A stretch of DNA of 7,385 nt from Archaeoglobus sp. (lineage in GTDB: Archaea > Halobacteriota > Archaeoglobi > Archaeoglobales > Archaeoglobaceae): assembly GCA_003978865.1 (NCBI GenBank), contig QNXS01000037.1, positions 1 to 7,385 on the forward strand, given 5' to 3'. The translations under genes were made by a program, and so were the position numbers. Below the pieces are notes generated by a model that saw only the letters and a program-made list of their open reading frames with translations, searched no databases and was not told the origin of the DNA. Positions 1 to 5,375 of this stretch are shown here, in pieces. How positions within the stretch are numbered: position 1 is the stretch's first letter; every line of letters starts with the position of its first letter.

Positions 1-98
1 TTACCGTTTACAGTCCATTCATTTATAAATAGATGTTCCCTTATAGATGTAGCCATTAGGTCAAACGCTTTTCTCTCTATTTCAGCGGGATGCATCAT
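1..98 (-). CDS. N-terminal part of an unidentified protein, cut by the left edge
   Basis: An open minus-strand frame begins with two adjacent ATG codons (98-96 and 95-93) and stays open to the window edge, giving 32 residues that start MMHPAEIERKAFDLM. The composition is that of a soluble, partly helical protein, with balanced charges and a Trp near the visible end. It shares the strand of tauE and usp to its right. No Shine-Dalgarno site is seen before the start; an AT-rich stretch lies about 25-40 bases upstream, so a leaderless transcript is possible. The HPxEIE opening recalls the start of precorrin-8X methylmutase (CbiC), but the following residues do not clearly continue that family, so I do not assign it. 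Confidence 0.45.
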   Translation of the reverse strand, partial: MMHPAEIERKAFDLMATSIREHLFINEWTVNG

Positions 99-133
99 GA
101 TAAAAAGACGTGAGCAGGTGAATAAAGCTATTT

Positions 134-289
134 TCACTTTTTAGTTTTTAGCTCTAAAATGTTAGTTTTTCCATACGAAAATAAATTAAAAGTCATTCTT
201 GCTATTACATGGAAACTATTATTATTTAACACCATTTTTATTTGCTTTAGAACTTTGAGGTCTGTGGTAGTAGATTCTAACAGATTCAT
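134..289 (-). CDS. Possible small protein of 51 residues (weak)
   Basis: A minus-strand frame runs from ATG at 289-287 to TGA at 136-134. The product begins MNLLESTTTDLKVLKQIK and ends ILELKTKK, a mixed hydrophilic and hydrophobic composition rather than simple low complexity. There is no clear ribosome binding site; the upstream bases are purine-rich (GAAGAAAT). It lies in the same orientation as the neighbouring genes. I recognise no family. It could equally be a remnant of a decayed gene together with the frame at 340-480, or a chance frame in AT-rich DNA. Confidence 0.18.
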   Translation of the reverse strand: MNLLESTTTDLKVLKQIKMVLNNNSFHVIARMTFNLFSYGKTNILELKTKK

Positions 290-339
290 GACTTATTTCT
301 TCAAATTTCTTCAAAAAGTTAAAAACATGCTTGTTTTCC

Positions 340-480
340 TTAAAGAAGAGTCATAGGTATAATAAATCTAGTATTTTTAATTCCACATCTTTCTTGTTCC
401 TCCGAAAGACTTGATTTAACGTAATCCGCTAATTGCCTTAGAGCGGGTTGCATATGTTGCTTAACTATTATTTTTTGTTG
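340..480 (-). pseudogene. Coding-like remnant, possibly a decayed gene
   Basis: The minus-strand frame ending with TAA at 342-340 is open upstream to about 480. It contains an ATG at 453-451, after which it reads MQPALRQLADYVKSSLSEEQ and continues with RCGIKNTRFII before the stop, 37 residues in all. The frame is also coding-like before the ATG (KIIVKQH), so the ATG may not be a real start. The charged, helical composition is unlike random translation of AT-rich DNA. No family is recognised and no ribosome binding site is seen. The reading that fits best is a fragment of a broken gene; a real small ORF is the alternative. Confidence 0.22.
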
Positions 481-548
481 TCATTCTTGACAGTGCCAAG
501 TTATTTTTATACCAATTATTTAAATATATTTTTAAATAATCTAATCTT

Positions 549-570
549 AAAAACTTTAAAAATTAAAAAA
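549..570 (-). terminator. T-tract 3' signal after the TauE/SafE gene
   Basis: Immediately after the TAA stop, the minus strand carries three T runs of 6, 5 and 5 bases (570-565, 562-558, 553-549). No stable stem precedes them. This matches the oligo-T signal that archaeal RNA polymerase uses for intrinsic termination. Confidence 0.5.
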
Positions 571-571
571 G

Positions 572-1414
572 TTAAAACGGCAATCGCAATCCAAGACCGC
601 TCTCTATCATTTTCCACCCCATATATAACATTACTATCACAAATATATATTTCAACTTCTTTTCCGGTAGTTTATGTGCAGCTCTTGCACCCAATTGTGC
701 CATTGCGACACTGGTAGCAGCAAGCAGTAGCCCCGATTCAATGTTGACGTATCCTATTAAGTGACCTATTGGCGAGTTAAATGGAATTCCAGCTCTCAAT
801 CCGTTGTAGATGTATCCCGCTATTCCACCAAGACTTGTGAATATCATTAGAGCTGTTGATGTGCCCACTGCAAGGTGCATCTCAAATCCGAGTGCTACAA
901 CCATCACAGGTACCATTAAAACTCCTCCACCTATACCGATTATTCCTGTAACTATTCCAAGTGGAAATCCCCATGCAGCCCAGACTAATGGATTTCTAAC
1001 TAAGTTTCTTCTCTCATCCGCAGTCTTTGCCGTTAACATTCTAACTGCTCCAAGTATAACTGCCATACCAAAAAGTATTCTCAGTAAATTTTTTGGAAGT
1101 GCTGCAGCAATACATGATCCGATTGCTGCTCCAAACGCTCCGGTAATTCCAAGGACTACAGCTGCTGACCAATAGACAAACTCTCTTTTTGAGTGTGCAT
1201 ACGCACCACTCATAGCCGTTGGAAAGACAACCACCAGATTTGTACCAAATGCTATCATTGTAGCTGTTTGAGGGTTTATACCCATTGCCGTGTAAACCCA
1301 GTACTGCACAGGAATCATTATAAAGCATCCGCCAACTCCAAGCAAGCCACTTGCAAATCCAACGGCTATACCGGTTATCAGCAGTACTGCAACTTCCCAT
1401 ATTAAACTCATCAT
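572..1414 (-). CDS. TauE/SafE-family (DUF81) membrane permease
   Basis: A 280-residue membrane protein of the TauE/SafE family, whose characterised members are proposed to export sulfite, sulfoacetate or other organosulfur anions. The sequence shows the internal duplication typical of the family: GxxSGLLGVGGCFIMIPV at about residues 18-35 is echoed by GIVTGIIGIGGGVLMVPV at about 153-170. Each copy is followed by a GTN/GTS segment (G57-T58-N59 and G184-T185-S186). About seven to eight hydrophobic segments span the protein, and the length is normal for the family. The start is the first of two adjacent ATGs, with a GGTGG site at 1425-1421 six bases upstream. Substrate cannot be read from the sequence. 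In a sulfur-metabolising archaeon an organosulfur or sulfite role would be reasonable, but this is inference. It lies downstream of usp on the same strand, 94 bases away, with its own likely promoter. Confidence 0.9.
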   Translation of the reverse strand: MMSLIWEVAVLLITGIAVGFASGLLGVGGCFIMIPVQYWVYTAMGINPQTATMIAFGTNLVVVFPTAMSGAYAHSKREFVYWSAAVVLGITGAFGAAIGSCIAAALPKNLLRILFGMAVILGAVRMLTAKTADERRNLVRNPLVWAAWGFPLGIVTGIIGIGGGVLMVPVMVVALGFEMHLAVGTSTALMIFTSLGGIAGYIYNGLRAGIPFNSPIGHLIGYVNIESGLLLAATSVAMAQLGARAAHKLPEKKLKYIFVIVMLYMGWKMIESGLGLRLPF

Positions 1415-1420
1415 CTAATA

Positions 1421-1474
1421 CCACCGAATTATTTTAAAATCTATACCAGTACATATCATTTTCGTTTAAAAATT
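1421..1474 (-). promoter_or_regulatory. Probable promoter and ribosome binding site of the TauE/SafE gene
   Basis: The minus strand has TATA-like blocks TTTTTAAAC (about 1474-1466) and ATTTTAAAATAA (about 1440-1429), followed by a GGTGG Shine-Dalgarno site (1425-1421) before the ATG. The first block would place the transcript start near 1440 by usual archaeal spacing. The usp T-tract lies just upstream, so separate transcription is likely. Confidence 0.35.
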
Positions 1475-1484
1475 AAACCAAGCC

Positions 1485-1495
1485 AAAATAAAAAA
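1485..1495 (-). terminator. T-tract 3' signal after usp
   Basis: The minus strand has T runs of 6 (1495-1490) and 4 (1488-1485) bases shortly after the usp stop codon, consistent with archaeal oligo-T termination. No stem precedes them. Confidence 0.35.
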
Positions 1496-1508
1496 TATTA
1501 CTACAATT

Positions 1509-1901
1509 TTATATTTTTTTAACAATAAAAACTGGCACTTTTGAAAACCTTATCACACCTTCAGAAACAGAACCTAATAGAAGTTCTTCAAAGCGACCTC
1601 TGCCGTGGGAACCCATAACTATAAGCGAGATACCTTCTTTTTCGGTTACCTCAATTATCTTTTTTACAGGGCTCCCATATTCTACAACTGTTTTTACTTC
1701 AGCTTTACTAAGTTCGCCTTTCATTTTTTCAAGTTTTTCTGCTGCCTCTTCTATCAACCTTTTTTTGATTTCTTCCTCGAATTCAAGAGCTGTTTCTCCA
1801 GCCCAAGCAACACCTTGTGCCATTGCCTCGACCCTCTTTTTGTTAACGACATGGAGAAGTACTACACTCGCAGCAACTCCGTGTTTACAAAGCTCTTTCA
1901 C
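1509..1901 (-). CDS. Universal stress protein (UspA family), 5' end lost by frameshift
   Basis: The frame encodes a UspA-family, ATP-binding alpha/beta domain of the type that often binds nucleotide and dimerises; its precise cellular role is unknown. From the GTG at 1901, 130 residues are read. The ATP-binding motif G-x2-G-x9-G-S is present as GSHG (97-100) and GS (110-111), followed by the closing strand VPVFIV. The central part is a charged helix (about 38-68). The usual first strand and its PTD motif are missing from this ORF. Reading the same frame upstream of the GTG gives LHPTDFSDCSNRAFEYV, the expected N-terminus, but it begins right after an in-frame TAA at 1952-1950. Hence the GTG is probably not a natural start, and the gene is frameshifted (see 1902-1965). 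Without the first strand, a 130-residue product would probably fold or bind ATP poorly. Family assignment is firm; whether the gene works is uncertain. Confidence 0.85.
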   Translation of the reverse strand: MKELCKHGVAASVVLLHVVNKKRVEAMAQGVAWAGETALEFEEEIKKRLIEEAAEKLEKMKGELSKAEVKTVVEYGSPVKKIIEVTEKEGISLIVMGSHGRGRFEELLLGSVSEGVIRFSKVPVFIVKKI

Positions 1902-1965
1902 GTACTCGAAAGCTCTGTTTGAACAATCTGAAAAATCAGTTGGGTGGAGTTATACGACTAAACAT
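1902..1965 (-). pseudogene. Displaced 5' end of usp with a +1 frameshift
   Basis: ATG at 1965-1963 opens MFSRI and then runs out of frame to a TGA. Removing one A from the minus-strand ATAACTC (1953-1947) joins MFSRI to LHPTDFSDCS and on into the 130-residue usp frame. The result is a normal-length UspA protein of about 151 residues with its first beta strand and the Asp of PTD, which contacts the nucleotide in ATP-binding members. The sequence therefore shows one extra base at 1950 or 1951. It could be a recent mutation, a sequencing or assembly error, or, less likely, a recoding site; there is no obvious slippery run. No strong Shine-Dalgarno site precedes the ATG. A TATA-like TTTAAATTA about 40 bases upstream (around 2002-2011) suggests a short leader. 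Confidence 0.7.
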
Positions 1966-2031
1966 AGTTTATTGTAAATACTCAAACTAAATAAACCTTT
2001 CTAATTTAAATTCTAAACTACCTCAACCCAA

Positions 2032-2325
2032 TTATAAGTTGCAAGCCCAGTTTTTGGTTTGTATCTTCCTAAGTCGGATTTGCATGCATAGTAACAAATT
2101 GCTTTTTGTTATTACTGTTATTACTCACGAGAGTTTTTGGGATTTAAAGACAATAATAGCAAATTCTGCAAGATTATCGGATTTTAGCTTAGGAAGTATT
2201 AATTTAACAACATCTCGACGTAGCATCACTACAGTTTTTGCTTTGGTAAAGTAGTTACAGTTTAATAGTACTATTTTAACTAATATTTGTCCAGCAAAAT
2301 TACTGATAAAACATGCGAAAATGTG
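2032..2325 (-). pseudogene. Possible decayed minus-strand gene, unidentified
   Basis: One minus-strand frame is open from 2325 to TAA at 2034-2032 except for a single TGA at 2127-2125. It contains an ATG at 2226-2224 that reads MLRRDVVKLILPKLKSDNLA before the TGA. The preceding residues (YFTKAKTVV) and those after the TGA (SNLLLCMQIRLRKIQTKNW) are also protein-like. The mix of charged residues with Leu, Val and Ile is unusual for intergenic AT-rich DNA. The total of about 97 codons would suit a small single-domain protein, but I recognise no family with confidence. It may be a gene broken by one stop, or a chance frame. No ribosome binding site is seen. Confidence 0.22.
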
Positions 2326-2373
2326 TTAAAAAGGCAAAAATCAAAAGCGAAAGTAAAATAAAAAGAGACCTAT

Positions 2374-2378
2374 AAGGT
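2374..2378 (+). promoter_or_regulatory. Ribosome binding site of uppS
   Basis: AAGGT lies eight bases before the ATG at 2387 and matches the archaeal anti-Shine-Dalgarno complement AGGTGA in part. It supports the upstream start and therefore the long N-terminal extension of the protein. Confidence 0.45.
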
Positions 2379-2386
2379 AAAAACAG

Positions 2387-3277
2387 ATGAATTCAACTAA
2401 AACTATAGAAAGCGTAGAAAAAGTTAGAGATGTTATACCTTCTGAATTAACTGACACTTTAAAGTGGATAGAGCAAGTTGAAAAAAGCAGAGTATTTACA
2501 TTCTGGGATTTTCTCGAGGTGCTAAAGAATCCATTCGTGAAGATTTATGAATACCGACTTGCCAGAGAGATTAAGTCTTTTGAGATGCCAAAACACGTGG
2601 CAATAATTATGGATGGTAACCGTAGGTTTGCTAAAAGAAGAGGTTTACCACCAAATGCAGGACATGTTTTTGGATCAAGGAAAGCTGAAGTTGTTCTAAA
2701 CTGGTGCTGGGAACTTGGAATAAGAAACATAACTGTTTATGCTTTCTCTACCGAGAATTTCAACAGAAGTTGGGAGGAAAAGAGAAGTTTGTTTTCTCTT
2801 ATTACCAAGGAACTTCAAAAGCTCTCGAAAAATAAAAAAGTTCATAGAAACAGAGTAAAAGTAAAAATTGTTGGCAAAATCCAGCTTCTACCACCCTACG
2901 TTAAAGAAGTTATACACGAGGTTGAAACTGTAACCAAAAGTTACGACAGGTTCAAACTAAACATAGCTTTAGCTTATGGTGGGAGACAGGAGCTAATAGA
3001 TGCAATCAGAAACTTACTCAGGGACGTGAAGTCTGGAGCAATTTCGTCGAGCAAAATTGATGAGAAGATGATAGAAACTTACCTCTATGGGGATTCTGAT
3101 TATTCAAAAGTTGACTTGCTTATAAGAACGGGGGGTGAACAAAGACTTTCAAACTTTTTGACTTGGCAAACTGCCAACAGCGTCGCCTGCTTCCTTGATG
3201 TTTACTGGCCAGAATTTAGGAAAATTGACTTACTCAGGGCGATCAGACTGTGGCAGATTAAAGCAGGAATCAGATAA
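2387..3277 (+). CDS. uppS: Cis-prenyltransferase (polyprenyl diphosphate synthase, UppS family)
   Basis: This enzyme condenses isopentenyl diphosphate units in cis onto an allylic primer to make long-chain polyprenyl diphosphate. In archaea that is the precursor of the dolichol-type lipid carrying glycans for N-glycosylation. The 296 residues contain the family motifs in order: MDGNRR (75-80, with the metal/diphosphate Asp76), FSTENFNR (120-127), LNIALAYGGR (191-200), RTGGEQRLSNF (247-257) and DVYWPEF (271-277). The first 65 or so residues precede the catalytic core and are much longer than in bacterial enzymes; KIYEYRLAREIK just before the core fits archaeal members. The start is supported by an AAGGT site. 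Odd point: the Glu that normally lies in the (A/S)E(L/I)YF segment (Glu213 in the E. coli enzyme, a Mg2+ ligand) aligns with Val266 in NSVACF. The gene is transcribed alone and overlaps the convergent cbiO by 48 bases. Family assignment is very sure; full activity is slightly less so. Confidence 0.93.
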   Translation: MNSTKTIESVEKVRDVIPSELTDTLKWIEQVEKSRVFTFWDFLEVLKNPFVKIYEYRLAREIKSFEMPKHVAIIMDGNRRFAKRRGLPPNAGHVFGSRKAEVVLNWCWELGIRNITVYAFSTENFNRSWEEKRSLFSLITKELQKLSKNKKVHRNRVKVKIVGKIQLLPPYVKEVIHEVETVTKSYDRFKLNIALAYGGRQELIDAIRNLLRDVKSGAISSSKIDEKMIETYLYGDSDYSKVDLLIRTGGEQRLSNFLTWQTANSVACFLDVYWPEFRKIDLLRAIRLWQIKAGIR

Positions 3278-4243
3278 TAAATTATTATTAACAATTTTTG
3301 CTTTTTTGTGTTTAACGGTTTCCATAAATCTATTCCTCAACTTTCTGGCAACTTTTATTTTTACGGGATTATTGAGTCCCCTGAGCAGTATAATATCCAT
3401 ATCTATTTCGGGAATTACTCCATCGACTCCATATCCAAATACTTCAGTTTTCCTGTTACTAAGTTCATCTACGGGTTCAATTTTAGCTCCCTCAACTTTT
3501 ACACCAAGCTCATTAAACACAACTCTTTTTATAGGTCTCCTCATGCCAAATTTTTCAAGCTCGTCAAGTATCTCTCTGCCTCCAACCTTAGCAACTTTTC
3601 CGTGTGTAAGAACTATTACTCTATCCGCCCAGCTTTCCGCAAACTCGACATCGTGTGTTGTAATTATTACAGTCTTTCCAGCTTCATTCAGTTCCTCTAA
3701 AACGTTGTATATCTCAAGAATTCCTCTGTGATCGAGTCCCGCAGTTGGTTCATCTATAAGCAGTACATCGGGGTTTACAGCAAGAACTCCGGCTATAGCT
3801 ACCCTTTTCTTTTGTCCCAGACTCAGACTGCTGGGGCTTCTATCTTTAATCTCCACTATATCAAGGGCATTCAGGCTCCAAAGAACTCTCTTCCTAATTT
3901 CGTCTTCATTCATCCCGAAATTTCTCAGAGCAAAAGCTACATCATCGTAAACTCTTGGTAGGAATACCTGATCATCTGGATTTTGGAAAACAATACCCAC
4001 CTTCCTTCTTATAAGCCTCTCATTTTTTTTGTTAACCTCCAAACCGTCAACTACTATTCTACCTTTATAATGCAGAAGACCTGCCATACACATTAGAAGC
4101 GTTGTTTTTCCACTTCCGTTTTCTCCGAGGATTGCACACTTTTCACCCTTCTTTACAGTAAAAGTTACACTCTTAAGAGCGTTTACACCATCAGGATATG
4201 AAAAGTAAACATTTCTGACATCTATCATGTTATCCACTACCAT
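3230..4243 (-). CDS. cbiO: Cobalt/nickel ECF transporter ATPase CbiO with C-terminal extension
   Basis: This is the ATP-binding subunit that drives the CbiMNQ cobalt/nickel importer from the cytoplasmic face. With the ATG at 4243 it has 337 residues. The ABC core is complete: Walker A GENGSGKT (40-47), Q-loop Gln87, signature LSLGQ (140-144, Leu in place of the usual second-position Gly, as tolerated in CbiO/EcfA proteins), Walker B with DEPTAGLD (164-171) and switch His197. After about residue 235 there is an extension of roughly 100 residues, with a possible small alpha/beta region (VFGYGVDGVIPEIDMDI) and a basic tail. I do not recognise it. Start: GGGGTG (4255-4250) lies six bases before ATG 4243, and this ATG overlaps the cbiQ stop (ATGGTAG). 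A GTG at 4252 is part of the binding site, and an ATG at 4228 (MIDVRNVYFSYPDG) also fits homology. The last 48 bases are antisense to the end of uppS. Confidence 0.93.
   Translation of the reverse strand: MVVDNMIDVRNVYFSYPDGVNALKSVTFTVKKGEKCAILGENGSGKTTLLMCMAGLLHYKGRIVVDGLEVNKKNERLIRRKVGIVFQNPDDQVFLPRVYDDVAFALRNFGMNEDEIRKRVLWSLNALDIVEIKDRSPSSLSLGQKKRVAIAGVLAVNPDVLLIDEPTAGLDHRGILEIYNVLEELNEAGKTVIITTHDVEFAESWADRVIVLTHGKVAKVGGREILDELEKFGMRRPIKRVVFNELGVKVEGAKIEPVDELSNRKTEVFGYGVDGVIPEIDMDIILLRGLNNPVKIKVARKLRNRFMETVKHKKAKIVNNNLLSDSCFNLPQSDRPE
3295..3307 (+). terminator. T-tract 3' signal of uppS inside cbiO
   Basis: TTTTTGCTTTTTT begins about 18 bases after the uppS stop codon and is the likely oligo-T terminator on the plus strand. 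It lies inside the C-terminal coding part of cbiO, where the minus strand encodes a Lys-rich stretch. No stem precedes it. Confidence 0.4.
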
Positions 4244-5001
4244 ATCCAGCACCCCAATCTGACGTCAAGCAAGATCATCATGGCACACAGAAAAATTGAG
4301 AATGTAAGCCCAATATATTCGAATTTTCCAAAGTTTCTGTACTTAACAATCTGCTTGGAAGGGTCGTACCCCCTTGAAGTCATTGCCATGTATATTCTCT
4401 CTGCCCTGTCGAGAGACCTCAGCAATATTATTCCAGCAGCAGTACCCATATTGTAAACTTTCTTTCTCCAGTTCAAACTCTTTGAAAAAGCATTTTTGGA
4501 CTTCATGGCTAAAATTAGAGTTTGAAATTCGTCTGCAAGGACGTCTATGTATCTGATCATAAGAACGACAAGTTCCACCACGACTGAAGGAATTCTTAAC
4601 CACGACAAGGCTGCTGAAAAATCGTGTATTGGTGTCGTGGCAATGGTTATAAGCAATAGGCTCGTACAGGCCAGAACTTTCAGCATTATGAGTGTTGATA
4701 GCCTTAGTCCCTTTTCAGTTGCAGTAAAGAATCCAATTCTAAAAACCGGTTTTCCCGGAACTGTGAACATTAGAATCAGGAATATCACAAAGGCTACATA
4801 ACTCGGGTAAACAAGCTTTTTTATGGGGACTCCAAGCCTCAGTAAAATTATAAAATTAAATATAGCTACAGCAGCTGGTATAAGCGGGTCTCTTAGAGCA
4901 ACAATAGTAAATAAAAACATAATGCAGGATATTACTTTAACTCTGCCATCTATCCTGTGAAGCCATGTAACCTTTCGGGTTTTTATGTTTAGGATCTCCA
5001 T
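4237..5001 (-). CDS. cbiQ: Cobalt/nickel ECF transporter transmembrane protein CbiQ
   Basis: CbiQ is the membrane coupling (T) subunit that links the CbiO ATPase to the CbiM/CbiN substrate-binding part. From ATG 5001 the protein has 254 residues, a normal length. Hydrophobic segments cluster at about 22-56, 66-80, 105-121, 138-152 and 228-246. Both cytoplasmic coupling helices are visible: the ALSWLRIP segment (131-138) with the following helix, and the AxxxRG-type motif in ERIYMAMTSRGY (201-212). A GGGAGGT site at 5018-5012 precedes this ATG by ten bases. A longer frame is open up to GTG 5103, but its extra 34 residues (MNQVDQLAYRRCRKR and so on) are basic, rich in Cys, Tyr and Trp, and unlike a CbiQ N-terminus. 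The same bases encode a clean membrane helix in another frame (4989-5093), so I reject that start. Its stop overlaps the cbiO start, showing translational coupling. Confidence 0.9.
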   Translation of the reverse strand: MEILNIKTRKVTWLHRIDGRVKVISCIMFLFTIVALRDPLIPAAVAIFNFIILLRLGVPIKKLVYPSYVAFVIFLILMFTVPGKPVFRIGFFTATEKGLRLSTLIMLKVLACTSLLLITIATTPIHDFSAALSWLRIPSVVVELVVLMIRYIDVLADEFQTLILAMKSKNAFSKSLNWRKKVYNMGTAAGIILLRSLDRAERIYMAMTSRGYDPSKQIVKYRNFGKFEYIGLTFSIFLCAMMILLDVRLGCWIW

Positions 5002-5093
5002 TTTCTCAGATACCTCCCGAATATTAGGAAGATAAAGAAACCCAACGTCGTTCCAAGTCCGTTTACGGCATCTCCTGTAAGCCAGCTGATCAA
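4989..5093 (-). CDS. Probable small membrane protein between cbiN and cbiQ (TTG start)
   Basis: A 34-residue frame from TTG 5093 to TAA 4991-4989 starts ISWLTGDAVNGLGTTLG after its initiator. It continues into a hydrophobic FFIFLIF segment and a basic end (GRYLRKWRS), so one membrane helix with a positive, probably cytoplasmic, tail is predicted. AGAGGTG at 5108-5102 precedes the TTG by eight bases at most, close to the spacing seen at the cbiN, cbiM and cbiO starts. It begins six bases after the cbiN stop in the same frame, so it could also be read as a former C-terminal helix of CbiN cut off by TGA 5102-5100. It overlaps the first 13 bases of cbiQ. An extra small subunit of the CbiMN membrane part, or a split CbiN, are the two readings; I cannot decide from the sequence. 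Small size and the TTG start limit confidence. Confidence 0.5.
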   Translation of the reverse strand: MISWLTGDAVNGLGTTLGFFIFLIFGRYLRKWRS

Positions 5094-5099
5094 CTTGGT

Positions 5100-5375
5100 T
5101 CACCTCTTTGACTCTCCAAACAGCTCCTCCCAGAAGTAGCCTACTATAAATCCGCCCACAATCCCTGCGAGTGTGAATCCTATTGGCTCTAAATTTTCTG
5201 GAATGGCTGGGAGAACCTCTTTTGGTTTCACGTGGGAGTTGGATATTGCTATACTCTCTACTATGTCATCTGTACCCTCAAGCTTACCTTTTGTATGTCC
5301 TATATAACTTGATATAAGTATTGCAAATACCAGAACTGCCATAATTCCTGCTGCGTAAACTGTAAACTTATCCAT
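5100..5375 (-). CDS. cbiN: Cobalt/nickel ECF transporter accessory membrane protein CbiN
   Basis: CbiN is the small partner of CbiM in group-II ECF cobalt importers. The 91 residues show the family plan: a first membrane helix (about 4-24), an extracellular loop containing GTDDIVESIA and ending ENLEPIG (about 34-66), and a second helix (about 66-82, GFTLAGIVGGFIVGYF). The position between cbiM and cbiQ supports the call; sequence similarity to CbiN of methanogens is recognisable but loose. The start is ATG 5375, with AGAGGTG six bases before it. The GTG at 5384 is inside that site and is not the start. The ATG overlaps the cbiM TAA (ATGGATAA), which implies coupled translation. The frame continues after its TGA into another membrane-like helix (see 4989-5093), so the C-terminus may be shorter than in an ancestor. 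Confidence 0.75.
   Translation of the reverse strand: MDKFTVYAAGIMAVLVFAILISSYIGHTKGKLEGTDDIVESIAISNSHVKPKEVLPAIPENLEPIGFTLAGIVGGFIVGYFWEELFGESKR

Larger units (their letters stand above)
99..571. other. AT-rich intergenic stretch with coding-like fragments
   Basis: This stretch between the left-edge gene and the 3' end of the permease gene holds no gene I can name. It is AT-rich with many A and T runs. A 65-codon plus-strand frame (159-356) is rich in Phe, Leu and Lys as expected by chance here. Two short minus-strand frames (134-289 and 340-480) look more protein-like and are listed separately. The right end carries the poly-T type 3' signal of the permease gene. I see no tRNA, CRISPR repeat or long inverted repeat. 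Confidence 0.5.
1966..2386. other. Intergenic region between usp and uppS
   Basis: This gap separates the divergent usp and uppS genes and must hold both promoters. The usp side has a TATA-like block near 2002-2011 (minus strand). The uppS side has A/T blocks TGTTAAAAAG (2323-2332) and AAAATAAAAAG (about 2355-2365) ahead of an AAGGT site (2374-2378). A small inverted repeat ACAT-GCGAAA-ATGT lies at about 2311-2324. Most of the middle is covered by a coding-like minus-strand stretch (2032-2325), listed separately. The 71-codon plus-strand frame across 2039-2254 starts with TTG, has no ribosome binding site and looks like its shadow. Confidence 0.45.

Noticed and set aside
1..98. Left-edge gene as cbiC (precorrin-8X methylmutase)
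   Set aside because: Only the HPxEIE opening is similar; the next 20 residues do not match what I know of CbiC, so naming it would be guesswork.
159..356. 65-codon plus-strand frame in the left intergenic region
   Set aside because: Phe/Leu/Lys-rich product expected from AT-rich DNA, no ribosome binding site, no motif.
448..717. 89-codon plus-strand frame overlapping the permease 3' end
   Set aside because: Its second half is antisense to the well-supported TauE/SafE gene and its first half is low-complexity AT-rich sequence.
2039..2254. 71-codon plus-strand frame between usp and uppS
   Set aside because: It starts with TTG, has no ribosome binding site, and its composition is chance-like; the opposite strand reads more like protein.
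3230..4252. GTG 4252 as the cbiO start
   Set aside because: This GTG is part of the GGGGTG ribosome site for ATG 4243, and the extra three residues have no homology support.
5100..5102. TGA at the end of cbiN as a selenocysteine codon
   Set aside because: No selenoprotein family fits, there is no suitable structural element in view, and a downstream TTG with a good ribosome site explains the following frame more simply.
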